From the NCBI GenBank assembly GCA_001931905.2, contig MSJI02000578.1:1-39357 (forward strand): 39,357 nt of DNA, written 5' to 3'. The notes beneath the pieces were generated by a model. That model was not told the origin of the DNA. It saw only the letters and a program-made list of their open reading frames with translations, and searched no databases. Position numbers and translations under genes: made by a program. Positions 10,740-19,760 of this stretch are shown one piece after another. This DNA is from Cladosporium sp. IMV 00045. Lineage: Eukaryota; Ascomycota; Dothideomycetes; Cladosporiales; Cladosporiaceae. How positions within the stretch are numbered: the first letter of the stretch is position 1; each line of letters starts with the position of its first letter.

Positions 10740-10858
10740 ACATACGACCACAGGTCAGTGAAAACTGGGCATCCCGTCCGCTCTGCCATACATAAGCACT
10801 GAACCGGGCGACTAGTACTAGAGTGGGTGACCATCTGGGAATCCCGCCTGTTGTATGT
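10740..10858 (+). rRNA. 5S ribosomal RNA
   Basis: A complete 119-nt 5S rRNA. The 5' end ACATACGACC pairs with the 3' end GTTGTATGT to form a 9-bp helix I with one G-U pair. Other conserved parts are GGGCATCCCGTCCGCTCTGCC, broken here as GGGCATCCCG and TCCGCTCTGCC, and the 3' part GTGGGTGACCA plus GGGAATCCCGCCTG. Helix II (GGTCAGTG with CACTGAACC) pairs with one bulge. These regions also contain the internal promoter bound by TFIIIA. A T6 run follows at once as the RNA polymerase III terminator. The gene is single and sits between protein genes, which is the dispersed arrangement of filamentous ascomycetes. Nothing suggests a pseudogene. Confidence 0.95.
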
Positions 10859-10863
10859 TTTTT
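10858..10863 (+). terminator. RNA polymerase III T-run after 5S rRNA
   Basis: Six T residues at the 3' end of the 5S gene, followed by C and five more T. This is the normal polymerase III stop signal. Confidence 0.85.
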
Positions 10864-11408
10864 CTTTTTGGTCGGGGTTTACTTCTCGGCCTTCTCCCGT
10901 TCAGTTTTGCTTCCTGTGGTTGATGGGTGGAATGCCCATTTTGAGACGAATGGTTGGGCTTCGATTGTTGTTGTGAGTTAGGGTCGACTTCGCGCTGGCA
11001 TTGGGTGGGGTGGAGGCAGGCATGGACACCTCCTACTATTTGGAGTGATTTGCGAGGTGTAGTGCGATGCGGTACATCGAATAGGACGTGAACAGAGACG
11101 GAAGCCGATAAAGTAAATGTATTATTAGAGACTTAAAGAAGCCAGACTGGGACAGGCTATTACTACCTGCGGTTGAGTGTAATGTGAAGAGAATAGATGA
11201 TCATGTAAAGACATAATAGACCAGAAAGGAAAGCGATGAGAGAATAAGAGAATGAAAAGAATGAAAAACAAAAAAGTCAGCACTTGACTTTTCTTGTATC
11301 CATCCAAAAGGACTGGCGCCTCGACCTTTGCCTCCCAACTTCGGACCAGAAAAATGAAGGAGAAGCTGGAAAGCCAAGACCAAGAGAATGAACGCAGCGG
11401 GAAAGCCT
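10864..11408. other. Intergenic region, 5S rRNA to the DUF7729 gene
   Basis: About 545 bp. The right half is A/G-rich on the plus strand and is probably the 3' UTR of the minus-strand DUF7729 gene. No gene is supported. Confidence 0.5.
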
Positions 11409-12804
11409 TCACCAAACCAACAAGTGACAAGCCATGAGCGCCAGAGAGACCAAACCCACAACATTAAGCCCCCCACCGCCAGTCTCATATAACGTGTCCA
11501 ACGAACGCGCAGCACCACTTACAGCAACGCCCGCCTCGACGAACCCCGGCCCGCAACTCATGTGCACCATCTGCGCTGCCTGGGCATAATCGCCACGGAG
11601 AGGCTTCTGACTATCCCCCGCAGCCGCGGCGAAGATCGCCATCGTATCCTGCAAACACTCGGTGCAAGCCGGGCGCGTGCCGGCGGGCAGCTGCATTCCC
11701 AGTGGGATCCAGTAGATGTAGCTGCTGGTGGGGGCGGAAGCGTTGGCGACGGCGTCGGCGTAGCAGTAGTTGCCCGTCGACTGAGAGGTGAGGCAGGCGG
11801 CTTGGTAGAGGGTGTCGTAGGCCATGAGGCCCGTGTAGGCCTGCGAGGCGAGCGGGTTTTGCAGCTCGAGGTCGTTTTTGCACGCGGTTTGCGAGAGTTG
11901 CGTGGCCAGCGAGGACATGAGCGCGCTGCAGTCGGGGTAGCTGGGGAGGTGGCAGGTGGCGTCCAGGGTGCGGATTAGGGAAAGGGGCGATTGGATTGTT
12001 GAGAAGAAGGAGTTGGATGTCTGGGTGGCATGATTAGTTTGGTTGAAGGAGGTCTGGGGTTTGGGGGTTGTGGCTTACTTGGAGGAGAAGAGAAAACGGA
12101 AGACATTCTTGGAAGGTGGTGTTTGTTAGGAAATCGTTGAAAAATTCTGGACATGACGGTTCGGTGAAATTATTGCCTAAGCTGGAGTCGAAAGGTCTTG
12201 GAAGAGATGTTGATATTGGGGTTGCAGTTTCGATTGTCGATTGCGTGACGGATGCAGTTGAAGATGGTGCAGGGATTCCGGATGGTCCTGTGGATGCGGC
12301 AGACGAGCTACTGGAGTCATCTTGTCGGGCATAGATTTCCATGCCCATGCGAGGCTTTGGTGCGGGTCGACGATCATAAACAAGTTCGCGATCGAAGATG
12401 CTGGATCCATGCAAGTTGGCCTGCACGCTCTGGCAGAAGAACAGCACAACGCACAGCAGGGCTAATATCAACCTCTGGGCGTTTGCCCATGGTCGACTGG
12501 GCCGACGAAGTTGGCTGAGACAATTTGATGATGGATCACGCTGGGGTCTGGGTTTGTGACACAAGGCGTCCGTATGCACATTCCGGTCGGCACTGGTCCC
12601 CCGCCATGGATCGTCTCGTCGTACAACGGCGGGTGAGAAGCGTGCGGGCTTGCATCTGTTGGGTTGAGACGCGCAAGTCGTCGGTGGTGTCATCGCACCG
12701 CTAGCTCGTGTGCCGGGCGTGTCTGTCGCATGACAGGTCGTGGATGAGTGGTCCAGGGTTGGTTTGGTGAGTGAGATTCCGGTGGGTTTGGTGAGAGAAT
12801 GCAA
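11409..12804 (-). CDS. DUF7729-type fungal surface protein, probably GPI-anchored
   Basis: Two exons (12804-12079 and 12020-11409) with a 58-nt intron give 445 residues. The C-terminal half matches the fungal cysteine-containing domain I know as DUF7729: PFDSSLGNNFTEPSCPEFF, FLTNTTFQECLPFSLLLQTS, then ATCHLPSYPDCSALMSSLA, YWIPLGMQLP and PACTECLQDTMAIFA. Its biochemical function is unknown. Residues 111-129 (RLILALLCVVLFFCQSVQA) are a hydrophobic signal or signal-anchor, followed by a Ser/Thr-rich linker. The protein ends in a hydrophobic tail (LVSLALMACHLLVW) after small residues, as expected for GPI attachment at the plasma membrane or wall. The 110 residues before the hydrophobic segment are odd for a secreted protein. 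The start could be Met38, or a further exon may be missed. The 3' end is solid; the 5' end is uncertain. Confidence 0.8.
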
Positions 12805-14987
12805 TCCCTCGAGACGCGAAGATGATGGATGAAAGGCTTGTGTTCCTTTCTTCAGTCTTGGATGCCAAAGGCGGAAGTCTTTATCGAATGTCGATCCCGT
12901 AATCTAGAATCCAGGTGACCCAAGACCAGTCCCTTGCAGCACGAGGCGAAGAAGGCTCGGCAACGGCCCGGTTGTTGATCTGGTATAGCCGTTGGAATCC
13001 TGGAGATAGCAGGGTGGAGAGAAGAATCGAGAAGCAGACAGGTGAAGATCACGGGCAGTGCAGCAATGGTGAAGGAAATGAGGGTGTGCGGTGAGATTGA
13101 CGATATAAAGGAAAAGGTGAGGAGAGAAGCTTTGCCTAATGCATGGGGAGCAAATAGACGTAGTAGTCTGTGTAGCTGAACTCGCCCGTGGCGCCACGCA
13201 GCTATATGGCGCGATAGTGAGCGCCACGCATGGCTTTGGGGCTACATGCGATTAGTGTGGAAAAGGCATCACAGTAGTGCAAAGTGGTGCTGTGACAATA
13301 ATAATTGGATACCCATTGGAAACAGACGAGCCAGGCTCGCCAGGCACGGGCATGGGGGGCCACCATATGGGGCGTATGTAGCAACATCGCTTGGGTATGA
13401 TACGCCGCTCCAGTCGGCAAATGGCACCTGCGCGAACAGCAGAGATGCAGCAGCCTTGGCCGTGTCGGACAGGTGCGCGCAGAGAGAAGAAGCAGCCAGC
13501 GTGGATGTCGCGAATTATTGGCGGCGAGTGGTGAAGGTGTGGACGGGCAATAATGCTGGCGGCGATGGGGGCACAGATCAGCGTGGGTGCATGGCTTTTA
13601 CCCCATCCGGCCACGCAAGATTCACCTCCGCCGGGCTCATATCTAGTGCATCCCGCTGCGCCCTTCTGGACCGCGCCCCATGGATGTTCTTGAATCGCCC
13701 TTCAAATGAAGCCCACACCCTCTCCAGGCTGCCCTCTTTGTGCCGGTTTGTTTTGTCGTCCACGGCCGGTCGCACTACTGTCGCATGACCCTTTTAAACT
13801 GTCTTTCTCCCCTCAACGATTAAGCTCTCGCGAAAAGATGCTCCGAACAGCCCTCCTCACCTCATCCGACAGCTACCAGGCTCAGCTCGAGCAAAGCAAT
13901 AAAGCCACTGCCGGCCTGCCGTCCGCTCTATTGGTGCTCGGCGAACCTCAAGGGTGTCGCCCTCCGTGCCTGATCCCAAAAGGAGAAGCCAGGAGTTGCA
14001 TTATCGGCGGTAGTACCGCGTCTGCCCTATAAGGTGTGAGATTACGCTTGCAGGCCAGTCCTTGTGATGCCTATGGTTGTTGTCGTCGCTGAAACATGCG
14101 CATTCATCGCTGGCGGTGCTGTCTATATGGCTGTACGTCTTGCGTGTCATATATGGAAGATCCGTCTCGTATCCACGAGCTATCGGACTTTATGGCTTAT
14201 GTCTTTTTCAAATTGCGAAGTCGTCGATGTATTGGGTGCGACTGTGTCCCTCCTCTCAGCCCTTCGCCAGCGACTCAAAGAGTTCAACAAGCAGAAGGCG
14301 AAACCGAGTATATTCAGAAGTATTGAGATCTTCATATGACGAAACATCGAGTGATGACAGATGGTGCCGTTTACTTACTAATGGGAGCAAGTAATAATGT
14401 CGGTCGATTAGAAACGTGATCCTGTGGACTATACACTTATCGTTGAACGAGTTTTCGATCGTGTTACAGATTTGGACGCTTCGACAGCAGAATGCCAGGA
14501 TCAGTCTCTGGGTGTGATAAAGTAACCTTGAAAAACGTTCCCATGAGCATAAGAGTAGATGACGAATAAGTTAGTATTGACTGGCACTCATGACTTCTTG
14601 TCGTCGCACAAGGTAAGGTATGTAAGCATACCTGCCTGTGTCGCGATTGCTTGAAGGAAATCGATGTTACAGCCTGAGGCACTTTTAGTGCCTTAGAATG
14701 AGCTCTTTGCTTGGTCGCCCGCAACGCGCTCTCTTACGCGGAGGGCGCGACGGGAGCTCTGGACTTTAGGAACTTCACAAGCATCAAAGACGCCCGTCTC
14801 TCCAACTTCATCATCGCCTTCACTCCAACAACCCACTCGCTTAATATAACTCAGCAGCCACTACCTCTCGCAGCGGCCAACCTCTCAGCTTGACAATTAT
14901 AAATCAACACCAACTCGCCGCCCTCTCGAGCGACAGTCACCAGCTGACTAGGCGCACCGGCGCAACAACCCACAGACTTATTACACC
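12805..14987. other. 2.2 kb gene-free region upstream of both the DUF7729 gene and POB3
   Basis: A long head-to-head spacer between a minus-strand and a plus-strand gene. It contains the 10-mer GCGCCACGCA twice (13191-13200 and 13221-13230). The first copy overlaps a perfect palindrome GTGGCGCCAC (13188-13197). Several open frames of 60-180 codons exist on both strands, but none has a recognisable motif or an intron pattern. It may hold long regulatory sequence or an unrecognised non-coding RNA. I cannot support either. Confidence 0.45.
13188..13230. repeat. GCGCCACGCA direct repeat with palindrome
   Basis: Two exact copies of GCGCCACGCA begin 30 bp apart. The first lies within the palindromic context GTGGCGCCAC. 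The spacing of about three helical turns would suit a protein-binding array, but no factor is recognised. Confidence 0.35.
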
Positions 14988-16875
14988 ATGTAAGTCTCTC
15001 TCTTGTCGGCAACAAGTGTCGCATATGTATCGGAAGCAAAACGCGCATCCATTTCGCTTAAACGCCCACCTTGCGACCGACTGCTGGAGTGAAGCGCAGA
15101 AACCATGCGAGCTTCGGCTAACGCTACTCCAGGGAGTCCTTTGACAACATCTACCTCGACCTCTCCAAGGAGCCCGGCAAGTGCAGACTTGCAGAGTCTG
15201 GACTTGGCTGGAAGCCAGCAGGTGGCAAGACCTTCACCCTCGATAAAGCCGAACTCATCAGTGCGCAATGGAGCAGAGCAGCCAAGGCGTATGAACTGAA
15301 GATCTACGCCCGCCATGCAGGTGTCGTGCAACTGGACGGCTTCAAGCAAGAGGTGAGTGGGAAATACAAGGATGCGCCGGATGCATCATACTGACTCTCT
15401 GCAAGGACTTCGACACAATCGCAAAATGCTTCAAGGTCTGGTACGGCATCGACTTCACCCACAAGGAGCACGCACTCCGCGGATGGAATTGGGGAAAGAG
15501 CGAGTTGACTCGGAACGAGCTGGTGTTTAATGTGCGCAACCAGCCCGCTTTCGAGATTCCTTTTACCGAAATCACAAACACCAACTTGGCGGGAAAGAAC
15601 GAGGTTGCTGTCGAATTCTCGCTGCCTGAAGATGGCGCAGAGACGGGCACAGAGGACCTCGGAGGCGCAAGAGGGAACGGCAGGAAGAGCGGAGCATCTG
15701 GCGATCAACTCACGGAGATGCGCTTCTACATTCCCGGGACCGAGAAGAAGAAGTCAAAGAAGGGCGAGGACAACGACGAGGAGGCTGAAAATGACGAGGA
15801 GCAAGATGTCGGAGCTGCAAGCTTGTTCTATGAGCAACTCATGGAGAAGGCCGATATTGGTGAGGTTGCTGGCGAGACTTTCGCTACCTTCCTGGAGGTC
15901 CTTCACCTCACTCCCCGTGGACGTTTCGACATCGACATGTACGAGAAGTCTTTCCGTCTTCGCGGCAAAACCTACGACTACAAGATCAGCTATGAAAACG
16001 CCAAGCGATTCTTCCTTCTCGCTAAGCCGGATGACATGCACACCATGCTCTGTATCGGCCTCGACCCTCCGCTCAGACAGGGTCAGACCCGTTACCCGTT
16101 CCTGGTGATGCAGTTTAAAAAGGACGAGGAAACTAGCATCGAGCTGAACATGACTGAAGAAGACCTCAAGAAGTACGACGGCAAACTGCAGTCAAGCTAC
16201 GAAGCACCTGTCGGAAACGTCGTCGCGAAGATTTTCCACGGCCTGACCGGCAAGCGTCTGATTCAGCCATCGAAGGATTTCGTCTCTCACCACCAGCAGC
16301 AGGGTGTCAAGTGCAGTATCAAGGCTTCGGAAGGCCACCTCTTCTGCCTTGACCGCGCATTCCTTTTCGTCCCCAAACCTGCCACCTACATTTCCTTCGA
16401 GAACGTTTCCGTCGTCACCATGTCGAGAGTGGGTGGAGCTGTTAGTGCTAGTCGCACCTTCGACATTACTGTCACACTCAAGAATGGCCAAGGCGAGCAC
16501 CAGTTTTCCAACATCAACCGCGAAGAGCAGTCACCGCTCGAGCAATTCCTCAACATCAAGGGCATCAAGACCAAGAACGAGATGGATGGCGACCAAGGCA
16601 TGCTCGCCGCCGCACTCACCGCCGATCCCGACCTTGCCAGCAGTGACGACGAAGTCGTCGCCGCCGACCGTGGCAGCGCCGACGAGGACTCGGAATCAGC
16701 TGACGAAGACTTCAAGACCGACAGCGAGAGTGACGTCGCTGAGGAGTACGATGAGAATGCCGGCTCCAGTGGCAGCGATGACAGCGATGCTGAGATGGAC
16801 GATGCGGACGCCGCCAGCGGCAGCGATACCGAGGCCAAGGTCGAGCGTCCGAAGAAGAAGACCAAGACCGGTTGA
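14988..16875 (+). CDS. POB3: FACT complex subunit Pob3 (SSRP1 homologue)
   Basis: Three exons (14988-14989, 15133-15352, 15406-16875) encode 563 residues. Pob3 pairs with Spt16 in FACT, the histone chaperone that disassembles and rebuilds nucleosomes during transcription and replication. The conserved N-terminus MESFDNIYLDLSKEPGKC is reached only if the first exon contributes just AT and exon 2 supplies G, so the start codon is split. The donor GTAAGT, branch CTAAC and acceptor CCAG are all good. The N-terminal dimerisation domain is followed by the first PH domain, the second PH domain (around FLFVPKPATYISFENVSVV) and an acidic tail rich in D, E and S. It ends in the basic VERPKKKTKTG. There is no HMG box, as usual in fungi, where Nhp6 supplies it. 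Confidence 0.95.
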
Positions 16876-17197
16876 TAAATCACGACTGCAAATGTGGACG
16901 CGAGTCCCGGCGGATAGGGATGGAAATTTCTGTGTTTTGGAGAGCGGGTTATGGCGTTAAGTTGGGATTCGCCATCGCGTAGGGAGGAAATCCTCACCAT
17001 GGCCATCTTTTTGTGTAAGGTTGCAGCTGCAGCCTGGTGGTATCAATCAATTAAATTAACCACCACCTTGTGTTTATAAAACAAATCATATTCAACCACT
17101 TGCTCTGTGTCCTGCATCACCTGAACTACCCTTCCACACAGACTGTTGTATCTGACTTCGCACACAACACCAATCCACATCTCCCCGACCCGCCACA
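16876..17197. other. Convergent intergenic region, POB3 to OXNAD1-like gene
   Basis: About 320 bp between two stop codons, expected to hold both 3' UTRs. Nothing else is seen. Confidence 0.55.
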
Positions 17198-18317
17198 TCA
17201 CCACCACTTCTCACAAAGCACCCTCTCCCCACTCATCCCCTCCTGCGCCTTCAAAAGCTGCACAATCTCATCCGTCATCCCCTGCGGTCCACAAACAAAA
17301 CAAACCGTCTCCTCCCTCCCAGCACTCCCACTGCCCCACCCATCCAGCGCGCCCAACAAATCCCCCCTCTCCATCCTCCTCCCCGAAGTCCCCTTCGGAA
17401 ACCCCTCTTCAACAGCACCCTCAAGCCCAGTCAGAAACAAACTCCCTGTCGCCCCCTCTCCCGCCTCCCCCACCAGCCTCACCAGCCTCGGCAAAAACAA
17501 CACCTCCCCCACACCCCCCTTCCCCTCCGGCGCTTTGGTCCCGTACAGCACGTGGATCTCCCTCGGCCTCTCTACCCCAGGCGCGCGAACCAGGTGTGCG
17601 AGGATTGAGATTAGAGGGTTGATTCCAACCCCGCCGGCTATGAGGACTAGACGGTTGATTTGGGTGACTGGGAGGTTGGGGGGCGGCCAGGTGAAGGAGC
17701 CGCCTACGCGGACGCGAAGGGGGTTGTGTAGGAGGGTGGCGACGGGGCGGTGCAGGTATTGCGCGGGGGGGTTGGGGGTGAGTTGGATGGCGAGTTCGAT
17801 GTAGCCTGGTTCGGGAGAGGAGTTGATGGAGGAGTTTGGTTGCTGTTGGGGTTGATACTGTGGTTTGGCGAGGTGTGGTGGAGAGGTTATGGTGAAGCCG
17901 CCTGCTTTCGGGAGAGTGGGGAGGTAGGTGTCGAGCCATTGGCCGGGGAGGAACTGGAGGGGTTGGTTAGTCTGGATATGTTTATTGAATGAGTCCATGA
18001 ATATGTTTTTGTGTATCATTCTCTTGCAAGTGAACATTCATTCAAGCGAGACGAACTTTGATAGTGTGAGTTGGATCTTCTGGAGAGAGGCGCAAGACCC
18101 GAGTCGTCGAGTTGATGTCGCGGATGTACGAGATCGTTACGGGTTCTTCGACATTTTGTCGTGGCTCTGCGGCTGTACGGTCTTCATGGGGAACGGAGTC
18201 GTGGGTTTTTGCCGTGGACATGGTTCGTTTGAAGATGTTGTTGGTGGTAGGTTTAAGTATGCTTGTTGAAATGGTTCTTGTTTTGTGAATGAGGAGTGTT
18301 ACGCGAATGGCGGACAT
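17198..18317 (-). CDS. OXNAD1-like FAD/NAD(P)-dependent oxidoreductase, probably mitochondrial
   Basis: Two exons (18317-18057 and 17953-17198) with a 103-nt intron encode 338 residues. The protein belongs to the ferredoxin-reductase-like superfamily (NADH-cytochrome b5 reductase fold), closest in layout to oxidoreductase NAD-binding domain-containing protein 1. The flavin-binding beta barrel contains FLPGQWLDTYLP and FTITSPPHL. The NAD-binding half has LIAGGVGINPLISILAH, VLYGTKA, VCFVCGPQGMTDEIV and the terminal CEKWW. The first 35 residues are rich in Arg, Ser and Thr and lack acidic residues, which suits a mitochondrial targeting peptide. The substrate is unknown. Base use is odd: the coding strand changes from C-rich to G-rich near the middle of exon 2 (see findings). 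Confidence 0.85.
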
Positions 18318-18739
18318 GGCGTTTATGCGATCATTTTCGTCCGTTTAAGAGTGACTCGAGTTTCTCCAATAATTTTCGTTTATTCTCTGGCGCAGATTTG
18401 TGGTATAAGTCCGAGGTTTATCTGCGTATCCACCGAAGAGATGGCGCTCAAGAAGAGCATGACGTTTCTTTGCAGTGCCTCCATCCAGCTGTGGAGAGTG
18501 GGGTCATCAGATAGGCCCACTTGAACGACGAGAGCACGTCAGATAAAAGGCGCCATCGCCATCGCGAGGAATCTCCCGATTACACATGTTTATATGTTGA
18601 AGACACCCAAGCAATCTGGACTCCGTAGCTTTCCTAGCAGTTTCGCAACGGAAACCTTCCGGATTGAACAGGCCCTTTGAGAGCGAGCCTCTCATTCTAC
18701 CCTGTACTTTGCGCCACCCATTCATCAACAAACGATAAC
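18318..18739. promoter_or_regulatory. Divergent promoter region, OXNAD1-like / 6PGDH-like genes
   Basis: About 420 bp between two start codons on opposite strands. Both promoters must lie here. No TATA box or known binding site stands out. Confidence 0.45.
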
Positions 18740-19760
18740 ATGGCGAGCCCACTTGCTACTGTTGGCATACTGTCCGTCGGCAGCATGGGCGTTGGAGTGG
18801 CACAACTGCTCTCGGCGCATAATTACCGCGTTATTACAAACGCTTCGGATCGAAGGTGAATCTCACCTGGACGGTTGTATACGACTTGACGGACTGACTC
18901 GATTACTTTTCTACAGCGAAGCGACGCAAAAGCGAGCCCAAGAAAACAATGTTGAGCTACTACCAACCGACTTGGCCCTCTGCAATGAGGCTGACTACAT
19001 ACTCTCCATTGCACCACAGCGCGACGTAATCTCCATCGTCCAGCGAATCATCGCTGCGGCGAATGATCCAGGCTTCGCAAAGCGTTCACGGCCACTCTAT
19101 TTTCTCGACCTCAACGCCGTGAGCCCGCGCTCGGCACGCGCCACTGACGAGCTCTTTGCATCTTCGACAACGGGGATCAAGCTGATCGATGGAGGCATCG
19201 TCGGCGGACCGCCAAGTTTGAAACCCGATCGCTCCTGGTCCCGACCGAGCATTGTCGTCTCTGGGCCCAATCGTCTGCACGAAGCGCAGCCGAATGGCGA
19301 CCACCTCGCCGAAGTTCTTCGAATCCGTCACATCAATGACACAGTTGGCTCGGCGTCTGGATTGAAGATGTGCTTTGCTGGAATCCACAAGGGTTTCACG
19401 GCGCTGGCGTTACAGTCTTTGACGACGGCCCATAACTTAGGCATCATGTCAGAGCTGCAGGAACATCTCAAGGAGTCGCCTCTCGGGCCGCAAGTGGCCA
19501 AGAGTGTGCCTGCCATGCCGCCCAAGGCATACAGGTGGATCCGAGAGATGAAGGAAATAGCCGATACCTTTGAAGAGGATGGTGGGTTTTCAAGAGAAGA
19601 GAGCATCTTCAGGCCAATGGCTGAAGTGTATGAGTTGGTGACGAATGGTACCGAGCTCGGCAAAGAGCAGACAGAAGATCGACAGCGTGGTAAGACGGCG
19701 GAGGATGTTGCTGCACTGACGAGTGCCGGTTTGGAGAAGCGAAAGCTCAAGGTTGAGTGA
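18740..19760 (+). CDS. 6-phosphogluconate dehydrogenase-like NAD(P)-binding protein with DUF1932
   Basis: Two exons (18740-18855 and 18917-19760) with a 61-nt intron encode 319 residues. The N-terminus is a Rossmann fold (VGILSVGSMGVGVAQLLSAHNYRV). The segment YFLDLNAVSPRSA and the motif IDGGIVGGPP are typical of the beta-hydroxyacid/6-phosphogluconate dehydrogenase family. GSASGLKMCFAGIHKG carries the candidate catalytic lysine. The C-terminal part (PKAYRWIREMKEIADTFEEDGG...AEVYELV) is the DUF1932 domain. The substrate is not predictable. Its last 14 bp overlap the last 14 bp of the QRI7 coding region on the other strand, so the two 3' UTRs must lie inside the neighbouring coding sequences. 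Confidence 0.85.

Noticed and set aside
13246..13788. A 180-codon frame in the 2.2 kb spacer
   Set aside because: Composition looks random, no motif or plausible start context is seen, and shadow frames overlap it on both strands.
14064..14339. A 91-codon frame with one hydrophobic stretch
   Set aside because: A single hydrophobic segment in a frame of this length is easily found by chance, and overlapping frames in both other registers are equally open.
14990..15132. snoRNA hosted in the first POB3 intron
   Set aside because: No C box (RTGATGA) or convincing D box and no H/ACA pattern was found.
15505..15507. POB3 starting at the first long-exon ATG
   Set aside because: It would remove the conserved N-terminal dimerisation domain, which is encoded upstream in two well-spliced exons.
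17070..17804. A 244-codon Pro/Ser/Thr-rich frame on the plus strand
   Set aside because: It is the shadow of the OXNAD1-like gene in its C-rich part. It looks like low-complexity protein only because of the base skew.
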